From NCBI RefSeq assembly GCF_014356525.2, contig NC_052511.1:16933236-16997235 (forward strand): 64,000 bases of DNA, read 5' to 3'. Positions 1-11,560 of the stretch are shown piece after piece. Position numbers and translations under genes: made by a program. Position 1 is the first letter of the stretch. Each line of letters begins with the position of its first letter. The DNA is from Nilaparvata lugens. Its lineage: Eukaryota > Arthropoda > Insecta > Hemiptera > Delphacidae. The notes beneath the pieces were generated by a model. That model was not told the DNA's origin and made no database searches. It was given only the letters and a program-made list of their open reading frames with translations.

Positions 1-76
1 AGCCAGCAAGGTTACATGATATCATTATCATCAAATTACTCTTAAAAAAATACAAACGGAATACCCTATAAGGGCC

Positions 77-226
77 AAGCCATATGATGCGTTTTTCATA
101 CGAGTCGACAGGGAAGTTAGCTCTCCGATTGACTGATTATCAGCCGATTCCTGAACACCAAACTATTCAGTCAATCAGAAAGCTTCCTGCCCTGTCGACT
201 CGTCTGAAAAACGCCTCATGTGGCTT
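77..226. repeat. Hairpin element, arms of about 65 bp
   Basis: The left arm (77-141) and right arm (162-226) are reverse complements of each other apart from a few mismatches and one short gap. Both contain GAGTCGACAGGG or its complement. The loop is only about 20 bases. A small open frame at 84-320 runs through the hairpin and is an artefact of it. Most likely a small fold-back MITE. Confidence 0.8.
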
Positions 227-2430
227 GACAGTTAGCAGAGAATCATCTATAATAGAGAAAAGAATTGGTTTATACACGTACGGGATAGAAAATTCACAAA
301 TGACGCATCATCACGTCTGAACTACAGGATTGATTAATTTGAAATTATGCATGAAGATTCTTAATTTACCGAGGATGGTTATAAGCCTTTTTTGAATTCT
401 ATTTTTGAAGATTTTAGTAAGTCAAGTTTTCAGTATCTCAAGTTTTTAATTAGATCCTTGCGGAGCACGGGTTACCTGCAAGTATTCAATAAATCATCAA
501 AACTAAGAAACTTGATTGAAATTACTGTAGGCCTACTTTACATTTAGATACTCTTTGAAACTTCTTGTACTTATAAATAAATTTGGCAATATTAGTTTTC
601 ACGTTGCCGACATAATTCATGTATCTGAAGGGGCTCACCTTTACAATACTGTACTGATCCACCGATTATGAAAGTGATAGCTGGATGATAGAATAAAATG
701 ATAACGGGTTAAGCGATTTCGCGTAACTAATCCAAGGTTAGCAATGTAACCGAAGTAAGAGCAGTCGTGGGAAAGCAAGATGAACAGCTTGTTTCTTCTA
801 AACCACGTTCAATCTCAACTATTGAGCCATCTCTATTAATCAGGTCGGTTTAGCGAGAATATTGAAGGTCGAACACATTATTTGGGAAGTACTTTCGCAA
901 CACCACTTCCACTGGTAATTACTGGGTTCACATTTCACCAAGTTAACAGTCAGATATGCTGATAATGGTGGTTCAAAAAAGTCGAATAAAAAGTAAGCTC
1001 TGATCTTGTGGAAAAATGCGGATTAACAGCTAATTTTTGCCAGTTGATGCAACCGAGATGGAGAGATTTTATTGGTCGTGATGGATGCTGGTTGTGAAAT
1101 GGATGCCTGAGACATGAAAAATCGTGGGCAAACCCTAATTGATGAGGATGATTCACCTTGACATGAAATTAAGAATAAAAATCTTTAATCAGCATAGATA
1201 TTTCTTGAGGGGCTTCAGAATGGTAAATTGTTGCACTTCTCAAAGCCTTCATATTTTAAAGTAGAACAAGAGAGTTTCCAATAAAGAAAAAATGTGAGAA
1301 TATTAAGAGAATGACATGTTGATAAGAAAATTACAAAAACGGAGAGAGAGTTATTTTAAGGATTTTTTTAAGCAACTCTCACCAGCGGGCAAAGATTTTT
1401 CTTTTTGCTGGTGATGCCTAGAAATTTTATAATTGGTTTTTTCTGCTCTCATGTATATGCATGTATGTGTAATATTGTATTATGAACATTTTATTTCTGT
1501 TTTTGCTCGTGTATGTATGTGTATGAGTAAAATATTGTTTGTTTTCTTTTTGGCAATAGAAAAAAAATAAATCAAGAATTTAAATAAATGAAGAGCAAAC
1601 CAAGTTGTCAACTTTTCTGAAAGCCATTTCCGCCTTCAAATCTATTTTGAATATTTAGTTGTCAACTTCTCATGAAGTTTAGAATATTCGTAACTTAAGT
1701 TTAGTATTCGTAATAATTGGAAAAGTAAAATTATAATTAAATTTGGTAATAATTATGATGTCACATCCCATGTCTATCAATTCAATAAGTACTATTAGGG
1801 ATTGAAGGCTAATAAAACCGAATTATTGTTGAATAATCGCAATTAGTGTTACTGTATGAGAGAGTGTAATACTTACTTGGTAATAATAATAATACATAGG
1901 CTACTGTTGTAATAGAATCATTGTTAAAAATTTTCAATGATTCTGATATCAGAACAAATTGTGATCAAACACTCACCAGTTTTTATTGGCCTCTCCTTAC
2001 CCACCAAATTAGTGGTTTTGGCTAAGACATCAGTAAAAAGTTTTTCAGAGCTAGTTTTTCATGAGTTCTAAATGTCTGCCTTGATTATGAATACACGCAA
2101 AAATGTGATTCGCCATACAATTGCTGACGCTTAAAGGAGTATCCCTAAACTAATATTGCTAATCTTATTTGTAATGTTTACTTCCAGTTTATTCAGAGTA
2201 TAATGCCTATCAATTGAATCCTTCCAGATAATCCCACAGGGAAAAATCTGGAGGCGAAATACGTTTCAAGAAGGAACACTCGTTGCTCTTTGCAAAACGA
2301 CATGATTACATTATCGTACACGAAACAATACTAGGGATCTGTTGTAAATTGTACACGTACACATTGAATGACTCTAAAAATTCTTTTTATACATGAAAAT
2401 AGTGATGCTATCTTGCAGTAGCTACAGTAA
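227..2430. other. Gene-free AT-rich stretch
   Basis: No convincing exon, RNA gene or known transposon was seen. It holds a short hairpin (CACCAGC...GCTGGTG, about 1380-1413), TGTA-rich microsatellite-like DNA near 1450-1540, and scattered poly-A/T runs. Probably intron or intergenic DNA. Confidence 0.6.
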
Positions 2431-3060
2431 CTAGCAGTTCTGTGAACAGTAGACCTCGCGCAGTTGTAAACCACAGTCTCCTCTAATACTGTCCATCAGA
2501 GTATATTCTGACCTGTCCTGTCGTGTCGGCGAGAAATCTGTGTATGAACGACTAATTGCTGTTGGGGTTGTTGTATCGACAATGCTTATAATTTGATGTA
2601 GACAAGCTACTATCATCAAAAGCTTACCCAGTTGAAAGCAGAGAAAAGTCGGGAGAAATTCTACTTCAAGTTATCAATTGCGTGCCTCACTGCATGCAAT
2701 TAATAGTCCACTTAACAGCTATTTTATCATTAAGTTACATTGAGATATTGAATTGCATGCGTCAATGCATGCAATTTATAATCCACTCGACAGCTGATTT
2801 ATGATGAATAATTCTATCGTCTGATTTTTACTCTGAAATTGGCGTATGAAGGAGGCTTCTTTTGCTTTTATATTATCCTTGAAATGCAAAATTTCCAAAA
2901 ACCTTGTATATACGTCGACGCGCAAATTGAAAACGAACATACCTGTAAAATTTCATGAAATTCTATTACGGCGTTGCGCCGAGAATGCGGAACATAAATA
3001 TAAACATAAGGAGAAATGCAAAACTGTCGACCTGAATCTTATACCTCACTTCGCTCGGTC
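2431..3060 (+). repeat. Interspersed repeat family A, copy 1
   Basis: It begins CTAGCAGTTCTGTGAACAG and ends CACTTCGCTCGGTC. The same order of blocks recurs at 32706 and 46222: the opening block, a middle with short GCATGCAATTTATAATCCAC-type repeats, a block GGCGTATGAAGGAGGC, a block TACGTCGACGCGCAA, and the end. Open frames inside are not conserved in frame. The class is uncertain; the end resembles Helitron-like termini. Confidence 0.8.
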
Positions 3061-3113
3061 AACTATATTACCCATAATTAATATGGGTGATTATTACTAT
3101 GATTAATATAGTT
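3061..3113. repeat. AT-rich imperfect palindrome
   Basis: AACTATATTA at the left pairs with TAATATAGTT at the right, with an inner ACCCATAATTAATATGGGT palindrome. It abuts the end of family A copy 1, so it may mark the insertion site or a small separate hairpin. Confidence 0.5.
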
Positions 3114-3189
3114 AATGTAGCAGTAGCCACTCACCGAATAAGAAAACCCCACTTTCTCAGTGGATTTTTTTTATTCAGTAAATGATTTG

Positions 3190-3806
3190 CTGAATATTAA
3201 GCTAAAAATGGGAGAATTTCATCTTTTGCTGATGATTCAGTTATTATATTTTCAAAAAATAATTGGAATGATACTCTCATTGTTGCAAAGCAAGATATGA
3301 ATATTGTGAAGAATTGGATGGACTCTAATGCTTTGAGTTTAAATGTAGAAAAAACCAATTACATAGCTTTTTCAGCAAATAGAGAGGGTAAACCTAACAA
3401 TCAATATAAGTTAAAAATCCATTCAAACTGTTCTTCAATAAATCGACCAAACATTGATAGATGTTACTGCCCTGTTATTAATAGGAAATCAAACCTCAAA
3501 TATCTTGGTATATGGATCGATGAGTGTCTCAAATGGGACATCCATGTAAACTTCCTATGTAAGAGACTAAAATACCTATCTTATTAATTTTATAAATTGA
3601 AAAATGTGCTGTACTTATGCATGTGAACATAAATTGAATCTTCATTTTACAACTATTATTTATAATATAAAGGATATCATTTCGTTATTATATCTAATTA
3701 AATAAATGTATGTATCTTGGTTTAAGTGCAGTAGCATATACTTATATTTTTTTTGTAAAGCTTTTTTGTATTTTGTTTTTGGCAAATAAAATTCATTCAT
3801 TCATTT
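3190..3806 (+). mobile_element. Truncated non-LTR retrotransposon (RT fragment plus 3' tail)
   Basis: A reverse-transcriptase fragment is followed, after decayed sequence, by AATAAAATTCATTCATTCAT at about 3787, which looks like a LINE 3' end with an (ATTC)n tail. The 5' part is missing and the coding part stops early. Between the coding part and the tail most of the C-terminal region is absent, so an internal deletion is likely. Confidence 0.75.
3201..3587 (+). pseudogene. Reverse transcriptase fragment with FADD box
   Basis: Read in frame from 3201 this gives the end of the RT palm: FADD (3225-3236), the catalytic aspartate motif YxDD/FADD, followed by a helix and LSLNVEKTNYIAFS, then LKYLGIWIDECLKW, the LGxxxDxxLxW block of arthropod LINEs. 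The frame ends at a TAA after KRLKYLSY; in relatives the chain continues (FYKLKNVL is still visible after the stop). There is no start codon and no upstream palm or finger region. A dead relic; family-level recognition is firm, clade assignment is not. Confidence 0.85.
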
Positions 3807-4132
3807 TTACAGACATGGTTATTTTGATGTGTGGGAATGCACTGTATAACAGAGTCCAGAATTTCATTTCAAAGTTGGAAAGCACATATGCGGAAACCTT
3901 TGGTTAATATTTGTAGATGGAGTCTGTAGTTGTATCTTGGACGGGAGAACAGGAACAAATATCGGGCTGATGGGGTCCGGCCTCACTTTCCGGGATAAAC
4001 ATTCACCTTGACGAACACAAGACAAATAAATGGGGTGCCGGTGCGGGAGCGGGGTTCAGGGACAATGTAATGAGCAACGCGTCTGTTGGGAAATAATCGC
4101 CCGACTTTCTTACGCAACTGGTAACGACTGAA

Positions 4133-4133
<1 letters not shown>

Positions 4134-4221
<88 letters not shown>
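4134..4221. repeat. (TG)n-(GA)n compound microsatellite
   Basis: About 70 bases of TG repeats with one GTGG interruption run directly into GA repeats. The block just upstream (about 3960-4130) is unusually GC-rich for the window but no exon could be supported. Poly-histidine/threonine frames across this tract are spurious. Confidence 0.95.
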
Positions 4222-4912
4222 AACGAGAAGTTGAAGAGAAAGAGAAACTAGGGAAATGGAAAAGATAAAGGGAAGAAAAGAGAATGATACAATTTGAGAA
4301 AGGCATAGGAAGGAATAATATATTCAACGCTCTGTGTTGGTTTAAAGGTGATTTTGTGGTAGATATCCATGAGGGAATAATCATTTAGCTAAAAAAAATG
4401 GTGTAAATATTGGAGTAGCATGAATCTAGTGGAAGAAACATTATTTGAAATTCATATTTTAATTATTGAAGTGGGGAAAAATGTATGTAATTTTAGGGAA
4501 ACAAAATCCAGTTGCCTAATCAATCTGAAACTGGATTTTAATAATAAATAAATAAATCTTTATTCAATGCCAAGTACATTACAGAATAACAATAATCAAA
4601 TATTGAATTAAGAAAAAAATGCGGTGTACAGTCAATGAATACAATACTGTTTGCTAAAGAGTGAACTTTGTATGCAAACAGAAGCATATCTCATAATTGA
4701 AAATAAAATAGACGAAATTGCAGTCTCAATATATTTCAATAGCTTGCATTCATTGCATGATATTTTTTTCAAAAATACATTATTCAAAACTAGAATTGAA
4801 CATGAAAATGAGAGAAATATGTCACTCATTATCGAGCTGGGTTGGTTACTTTCAGTATCTCTCAGTTTTGTTGTGAAGATGAAGTTGTGGTAATGAATTC
4901 ATATGAAGTGAA

Positions 4913-5310
4913 AACGATTCAAAAATAATGTCAAACCCACCAATTCATCAAAAGAATTTGAGATTGTTTCGATTGTTACACCATTATAAATTTCCAGTAG
5001 CCTGAGATCTTAATTAAAAATTGAGATGCTTACTATATCATAGTGATGTGATTGAAACGCTACGATTGGCCATTAGATAACTTATGAAGGCTGAGCTCTA
5101 CTACCATTGGCCGAGAGAAGACAATACCTGGGAGTAGAGCTAAGCCTTTATAAGTCAGCTAAAGGCCAATAGTAGGGCTTCTCCTACACTATATTATAAT
5201 ATTCTGCTGCTCATTGTTCAAGCTTCAATGTATATTAATAATCTTGTAGGAACGGAAACTAGTATCTTAAATTGTTTTGAAAAAATCAGTCCTTTCGACA
5301 ATAACGTTTC
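4913..5310. repeat. Fold-back family B, near full-length copy
   Basis: Left and right halves are inverted: GATTGGCCATTAGATAAC / CAGCTAAAGGCCAATAG around a centre near 5125, with outer blocks AATTTGAGATTG and CTTAAATTGTTTTG. GAGCTCTACTACCATTGGCC and GGAGTAGAGC flank the shortened centre. It is more diverged and shorter at the centre than the 15.1 kb copy. No coding capacity. Confidence 0.8.
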
Positions 5311-5481
5311 ATCCAATAAGATAGAAATTTTTAGTCCTTCAGATTAACTCTAAACTCAACAATTATTACTTAAATTGAGAGGAAGAAAGAATGACAGTGA
5401 GAAGATTTTGGGAAAGGGAGAGAGTAAGATGGAAGACAATTTCAATAGGAGGGTAAAAAGAATTCATTTAAGAGAAAGAGA

Positions 5482-5580
5482 GAATTGAATTGTATTGAAT
5501 CGCTGCCTTTATTAAAAACCTAGGAGGGCGAAGTTAGGGTGCAGCCGGCCCTCTCTTACACTTAACCCTCCATACAATTC
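5482..5580 (-). mobile_element. LINE 3' end with short-repeat tail
   Basis: On the minus strand a block with CTTCGCCCTCCTAGG leads into TTTAATAAAGGCAGCGATTC and then a degenerate (AATTC/AATAC) tail. The same order recurs on the minus strand at 44.1 kb and, on the plus strand, near 52.8 kb. It reads as a 5'-truncated non-LTR insertion reduced to its 3' UTR. Confidence 0.6.
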
Positions 5581-5739
5581 TAAGTTACAACTAAAACAAT
5601 ATCATAAACCATGAACTAAAGTAAAAATAAAAACAATAACTTAGAAAAGAAATTAACAAGAAAAAAATATAAATATAATAAAAAAAAAGATAAAACTTGA
5701 ACTCCTTTCGAATTTAAGTTCGTAAGAGGGGTTATGCAA

Positions 5740-6300
5740 AAGGAAGAAGAGAAAAGTGAATACAGTTGAGAATTTTCAGTCCAAATCCATAGATTATTCC
5801 GGTAGAAGTAAGGGAAGAAGGAAAAAAGAAAGAAAAGAAAAAAGGAAGAAAGTGAGAGAGTGAGAGAGAGAAGAGAAAATAGATATAGAATTGAGGAGGA
5901 AAATGCAGTGAAATAGAAGAAAACGTTGGAAGAAAGTTTTGTAGAAGAGACAAGAAAAAAGAGTTGAAGAGAGACAGAGGGTAGCAAGAGAAATAAACAA
6001 GAGATTGTAAGAAAAAGAAAACTTTGAAAGAAGAGAGGAGAGACGATATCACTTAATAAGGAAAATTTAGAGAAAGAGAGCTTGAAGAGAGTTGGGAGAG
6101 GAAGATAAGGTAAAGAGAGTAATAGAAAAAGAGGGAAATAGATGAAGCGAGTGAGAGAACATAAAATGAAAGAGAGTGAGAGAGGTGGAGAGAACATAGA
6201 GTGAGATAGAGTTGTACGTTGTTCAACAGGTAACATCGAGTGGAGAGAGGAACAATAAATTAAGAACAAAGAGTGAAAGAAGCGAAGAAAAGCCGCAAGA
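5740..6300. repeat. Long purine-rich (GA/AAAG) tract
   Basis: Over 500 bases are dominated by G and A on the plus strand, made of irregular GAGAGA, GAAAGA and AGAAGA runs. Minus-strand frames here encode only Leu/Ser/Phe-rich low-complexity peptides and are not genes. It begins shortly after a LINE 3' end, the same arrangement as at 44.0-44.5 kb. Confidence 0.8.
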
Positions 6301-6329
6301 AATGAGATTAGTGTCGGTTTGTGTCGAAC

Positions 6330-6448
6330 GAAGGCCGATCGGATGATTATGAAGGCTGATGAACTCCAAAGAAACGGAAAGTAAGACTGCTTACATCCGA
6401 AACCGATTGGCCGATTTATACGGTGGCCGATTAGCCGATTTGTGCGCC
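6330..6448. repeat. Cluster of GGCCGATT motifs
   Basis: GGCCGAT(T/C) occurs four times within about 110 bases (AAGGCCGATCGG, TTGGCCGATTTA, GTGGCCGATTAG, with a linked TAGCCGATTTG). The rest of 6301-7100 shows no recognisable feature. Confidence 0.5.
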
Positions 6449-7104
6449 ATAATGATGTGAAATTTTATGTAAATGGTTTTGAATATTCTAGTAAAACCCA
6501 AATGGATATTTTATGTGAATGGATATGAGCATATCTATATGTAGCCTACTCGTCAATTAGGACGAATCATACGAGAAAATCATGAGAAATTGGATGAGAA
6601 TTTTTTGGAAAGGAGGAAGAAGATACTGTAATTATACGGAATCTTCACATACTCTCATTTTTTCTGTATTATTATCACAATTAGGGTGTGGTGTATTTTT
6701 GGGTTTATCCTATTGATTCTCTCCCAATCATTGATTTGATTTTGTACTTGTGTGAATGAATGAAAAATAATAGAAAAGATGGTTGAAGTCAAGCATGCAT
6801 GAGTATGGTGAAAAAATAGATGAAATAAATGAATTGTACAGTGATAGGGTATTATTATGATGATACATAAGAGTCCCTGATAAGAAGACAAGAACAAAAC
6901 GAGGAGTACATAAGAGACAAATTCATATTGAGCGAGGTGTGATAAAAATACAAAAACAGAAATACAGTTAATTCACCTGAATTAAGTGACATCATGAAGG
7001 AATTACTGAAATTCGTCCATGACTGAACAGTAAAGTAGAAAAATAATGTTCGACTTTTGGAGAAATTGAGAGGAAAGGTGAAATGAATATGGGAAAGAGA
7101 TATG

Positions 7105-7693
7105 TTAAGGCTGTTTGGTACACTTTTTTTTTATTTGAATTGTATAATATTTTTCAATATAATTGTTAAGATCATTATAAGAGTGAGAAAAAGTGGCAAC
7201 TGAAATTTTTAAGTGGTCTAAAGCGAGTTATGGGTTGTTGAGGTGCTAACTTTCCAGATTCCGTTTTCTTTCCAGATCATAAACGGTTTCGACCATATTA
7301 ACAGAACTTCTCTTAAAAAATTCAAAAAATGTATCTTTCCAAACTAAAACATTTTATTCCCCATTTCGATCATAAATAAAAAAGTAACATTTTTTGTAAA
7401 TTCGATAATTTGTTTATTCTGGCATGGATCGCAAAAAACGCATATTAGAACAAAGCCAATGATATACTGAATGTATTAAAAAAAAACCTCCAATGGAAAA
7501 TTCGAAACCGTATATGATCTGGAAAGAAAACTTAGTTAGCACTTTCAACAACCCATAACTCGCTTACTAGACCACTTAAAAATTTCAGTTGCCACTTTTT
7601 CTCACTCTTATAATGAATGATCTTAACCATTTTTCAAACAATGAAAAAGATTTTCCAATTTAAATAAAAAAAGTGTACCGAACAGCCTTTTAA
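7105..7693. mobile_element. Fold-back element F (MITE-like)
   Basis: Arms of about 185 bp (7107-7290 and 7500-7691) are inverted copies with roughly 85-90% identity by eye. Ends are GGCTGTTTGGTACAC and GTGTACCGAACAGCC. TTAA lies at both edges (7105-7108 and 7690-7693), which could be a target duplication. Arms share TGGCAACTGAAATTTTTAAG and GAGTTATGGGTTGTTGA. The 200-base middle is AT-rich and non-coding. No transposase; a non-autonomous element. Confidence 0.85.
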
Positions 7694-8660
7694 GTGGAAT
7701 AAGTTAGATATAATTTTTTCTCAGTGCATGAAAAAAGCAATTCTGTAGAAATTCTGTAGTGATACCTAAATTTTGATTTTCACAACAGAAATCATGAAAA
7801 ATTATTCATAAAATCTAATTGTTGTGAGTTGCATTGACTTTGTTTCTAAACTTAGAGAAGATGAAATGTCTGAACTGATCTATTTTTATTAACAATTCAT
7901 ATCATAGTCAATTCAATTCCCAAATGAAATAAATTTCTCATTTCATAAAAAGAAAACTTCAAATTCACTTGATAGAAAATAGCACCCTAAAATATGTTGA
8001 CACCTGAAAACTTCAAAATTTTCAATGTTTATCTTCCTGGAATTCAATGTTTTGTTGATACTGATTCAATCAAGCAATCGACTTCAAATTCAAAATTGAC
8101 GTCCAGGTTCAGTTCAAGTGAAAGTAATGTTCCGATGTAATCAACAATGGTCTACAAACAATGTAACCAGCATAAATACCATCAGGATTACATCATTGGA
8201 CAATATTTGGCTGAGATTTAGTCATGAGCCGAAGTGAAGCACCAACTAACCAATATAGGCAATACCATTAATTCTTTATTACGTTTAGACTACAGCGGTC
8301 CATTACATTGATTCTAATCTACAGAATAATTCACCATTATCCAACTTGGACAATCATTAATAATTTATTATTTGCCTTGTTCAGTGTCAGATTAATTTTT
8401 GACTAGTGGGTTAGTACTCGTAAATTATGAGCACCTCTTCAATTTCAAACAACATTGTATTATATAACGATTAGAATGTTGACTGTGATCTACTCTGTTG
8501 CAAAAAATGGTGAGCGTGAACTACTTTAATTGTAGAACAAAATAGAAAGGGAAGATTGAACTAGTAATTGAGTTACAAATAATAAACAATAGATTAATTC
8601 CCAGTTAAGGTACTCCAAAAAGTACTCAAAAATCGAGGTTCAGAATATTCCCGGTGGTTG
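7694..8660. other. Gene-free AT-rich stretch
   Basis: No exon, RNA gene or recognisable repeat was found on either strand. Stops are dense in all frames. Confidence 0.55.
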
Positions 8661-8661
8661 G

Positions 8662-8745
8662 GAACTGTAGGTCCACTCATCTCTCTCATCATCATCTCCC
8701 ACGCACAAGCCTGGAATTCATGTCGGCATCATCCTCAGTCAAAGG
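8662..8745 (+). repeat. Short interspersed repeat family L, copy 1
   Basis: It contains CTCATCATCATCTCCCACGC, ACGCACAAGCCTGGA and GGCATCATCCTCAGT. The same blocks in the same order occur near 29142-29235 and 43091-43182. Function and class unknown. Confidence 0.6.
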
Positions 8746-9070
8746 TTGTTTTGAGGATTTCCTAACAATTCATCCAGTTTTTAGAAGATTGAGGGATTTT
8801 TCCAGATCAACATTTGACATATTGGTGATTGTAAAAACTCCAATTATTAATCTTAGAATGAATTTCTATTTTTTTAGTAAAAATGGTCCAAATTTTAGAA
8901 GAGTGAAATCATAACCCTATTTCGGATTTTTAAAATGTTATCTAAATTTCGAAGAGAAATAGTACAAGTAGTATCCGTAGTTTTTCTCTCCCATTCAGTG
9001 CTTTCTTGTAAAAATAATAAATGAATGAAAAAAATAGAAATCTTAGTTGAATGAGTTTGATTGTACTAAT

Positions 9071-9427
9071 GAATTCAATGAAATAAGGTCTACATTAATG
9101 AAGCACATGCCGAATCCATTGAGAAAATTCACACTCCATTCGATGTCTCACTCTTCACCAATCAAATCAATTCTCAACGAAGAAGACAAGAATAAAATTA
9201 ATGAAGCACATGCCGAATCCATTGAGAAAATTCACTCTCCATTCGATGTCTCACTCTTCACCAATCAAATTAATTCTCAACGAAGAAGACAAGAATAAAA
9301 CAATTCAATGAAATAAGGTCTACATTAATGAAGCACATGCCGAATCCATTGAGAAAATTCACTCTCCATTCGATGTCTCACTCTTCACCAATCAAATCAA
9401 TTCTCAACGAAGAAGACAAGAATAAAA
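9071..9427. repeat. Three-copy tandem repeat with 103-bp unit
   Basis: A 103-bp unit starting TAATGAAGCACATGCC begins at 9096, 9199 and 9326. A 25-base segment (ATTCAATGAAATAAGGTCTA and flanks) precedes the first and third units but not the second, so the block is a+b+b+a+b. Copies are nearly identical. A frame at 9047-9298 crosses two units in different reading phases, since 103 is not a multiple of three, so it is not a protein repeat. Confidence 0.9.
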
Positions 9428-10380
9428 CAAACTGACACCTAATCTAATTCATCATGGGTTTGAAAAATATTTTTTCTCTATTTAGTCACTTGCTCTTCAA
9501 GAGACAGTATATTAAAATGCTTTATATTCGATCAAATTTGAATGAACAAAAATGTTGAAGTTTCAAAGAGAAAAATACTACATCAACGTTAACTTTTTAT
9601 TCTAGCATCGTTTGGAGTTTTTACTCTTCACTGCTCTCTGCACAGTTTATTTCACTGTTGAATTCCTCCCAGTGCTAGAGGCGTACTCAAAACATTTTAC
9701 TGCAGGCCATTTTCACTTTCGGAAGTGACAGTCTCCTGGGGAAATGAACCTTTGAAAACAGTTTACAAAAACTCTAGAACAGAATAGTACGTCTTTCTCA
9801 AGCCATAATAATTTATAGTATTCTCAAATCTGTATCTCTTAATCCCAGTAGACGTCTGATTTTTATTGTGAACGTTGAAAAAAAGTCTGTCTCAAAAAAT
9901 GAATTCAGTGGAATTCAGAAAAGAGGAAGTAATACAAATTTGATATTATTTTTTATAAAGCAATATTATTCTATTGCCTATCACATTTCCAAACTTTTCA
10001 CCTCTTATACGATACTAATTTACAACAATGAAAGCGGATAAATTAATAACAATAAATGAATAAAATGCATGAATGAGTAAATATCAATTGTGCACACCAA
10101 TGCGATTCGCATCATGTCAACGGCGTTAAACTACATTTTAACCATTTTAAACTACGTCAACCATTAAACTACGGTTTAAAAATAAATCCCTCATTCGCGT
10201 CGCCGTCTTTGCAATCGCAGTAATATGCACAAAGCTTTAGACTCATTGATAAAAATATTTTGTTTATCAATGAAGATGCAATTTCTGAGATTAAAGTCTT
10301 AATTCACAATAAAATTCACTGTTACCAAGCAAATTTTTCATAATAAACCATTTTCATTGAATTTCGTTAAAATTTCAAAA
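9428..10380. other. Gene-free stretch with small repeats
   Basis: No gene seen. Around 10127-10180 TTAAACTAC-like words recur about four times, next to a small palindrome TGCGATTCGCA. Confidence 0.5.
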
Positions 10381-11050
10381 ACACAATGTATCAACCAATT
10401 CATGTTGACGTTTCTCAATTCTATGGTCATAGAATTGATCACAGATATGATTATTCATCAAGCTCCCCAATGTATCACGAGATCCACATAGACATTTCTC
10501 ATTTCTATGATCATGAAAGATTTCCTAATTTATCAAGATCAAGCTCCCTGATTTATCATTTTATCAAACTCCCTGATGTATCAAGAAATTCACATAGACA
10601 TTTCTCAATTTCAAGATAATGAAAGCTTCCCTAATTTTATCACGAACAAGCTCTCTCGATTTATCATTTTTCACGTTTCTCAATCATGAAAGTTTTCCTA
10701 ATTCTACTCATTGCTTGCTGGTTCTGAAGGGTTAAACCTTCACAATCGTAATAACTTTTCGTTAAAGCACTTCAAGTATCAATAAAACACATTGTATATA
10801 TCACAATGCATCAATAACTTCACAATCTCATGAACATGAAAACTTTCCTAATTTCACTCATTGATTGATTCTTTATGTTTACACCTTTGTAATCGTAATT
10901 ACTTTACGTTAAAGCATTTCAAGTTTCATGAAATAATACATTGTGTAAAAATTACAATGTATCAAGAAATTCTCAACCCTATGATCACGAAAGCTTTCCC
11001 AATTTAACTCAATGCTTGGTTCTTAATAGTCCACTTTTACAATCGTAATT
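10380..11050. repeat. Degenerate tandem array
   Basis: Blocks of the type ATGTATCAAGAAATTCAC, ATAGACATTTCTCAATTTC, TATGATCATGAAAGCTTTCC and ACAATCGTAATTACTTTACG recur with variable spacing, from tens of bases to about 170. The 3' half keeps a longer unit that includes ACTCATTGATTG and GTTAAAGCATTTCAAG. An old, diverged tandem array; the frame at 10386-10619 is built from it. Confidence 0.65.
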
Positions 11051-11269
11051 ACCTTAACAACTTGACTGCAACAACAAAAACTGATCTATTTCGTGTTAAC
11101 AAAGTAGCTAGATAGATGTTTTTCGGTCAAGGTGAGTGTCTCAGAGTCTGCAAGCGGACAAAGATGCTTTTTGTGGTGCGATATCTCTGTTTCTCTCTGA
11201 CTCATTTCTGTCCCTATTTCTGTCTCATTCCTGTGCGACATTTCTTTCTCCATTAGCCAGTAATTGCGG

Positions 11270-11560
11270 TGTTCCTCTCGGTGCAACGCGGCGACAAAAA
11301 ATAAAAAGCGCGCTCTTCTTCCAGCTTCCACTTTCGCTTTCAGTCGGCCTTCGCACTGTTTTATCTCTCTCACTCATTCTCTCTCTTCCCCTGTGCAACA
11401 GCTGACCAGTGACCTTCACTTTCTTCGTCACGAGAGGTCGTGACCTCTAGCGCAGCAGGTCACGTGACTCGCCTTCCGTTTGCCGCGCGCGGGAATTAGC
11501 TCGCCGCCTTTCATCTATGATTGCTGCACTTTTTCTAGCGGGAAATTATGGCTGGCACGT
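11270..11560. promoter_or_regulatory. GC/CpG-rich promoter-like block
   Basis: This is one of the most GC- and CpG-rich stretches of the window (GCGGCGAC, AAGCGCGC, TTGCCGCGCGCGGG). It holds nuclear-receptor half-sites: TGACCTT (11410-11416, the complement of AAGGTCA), GAGGTCGTGACCTC (11434-11447, an inverted pair) and AGGTCA (11457-11462), the last overlapping an E-box CACGTG (11461-11466). GCGGGAAA (11538-11545) matches the E2F consensus. No TATA box or exon could be tied to it, so direction and target gene are unknown. A promoter or first-exon region is an inference. Confidence 0.4.

Noticed and set aside
1152..4012. Recurrent TTCACCTTGA word (1152, 4001, 39090) as a shared splice donor
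   Set aside because: Only ten bases, different flanks in each case; expected by chance.
3983..4384. 133-codon minus-strand frame with a Thr/His repeat and a normal-looking C-terminal part
   Set aside because: The centre is the (TG)n microsatellite. The C-terminal 40 residues (from LRKKVGRLFPNRRV) look less random and end near an AAG|GTGAAT donor-like site, but without a partner exon I cannot call a gene.
5616..6269. 217-codon minus-strand open frame
   Set aside because: Leu/Phe/Ser-rich product of a purine-rich tract, with overlapping open frames in other phases.
11136..11431. Overlapping frames on both strands in the GC-rich block
   Set aside because: Frames on both strands overlap completely, contain LSLFLS-like low complexity, and have no splice signals; kept as a regulatory candidate only.
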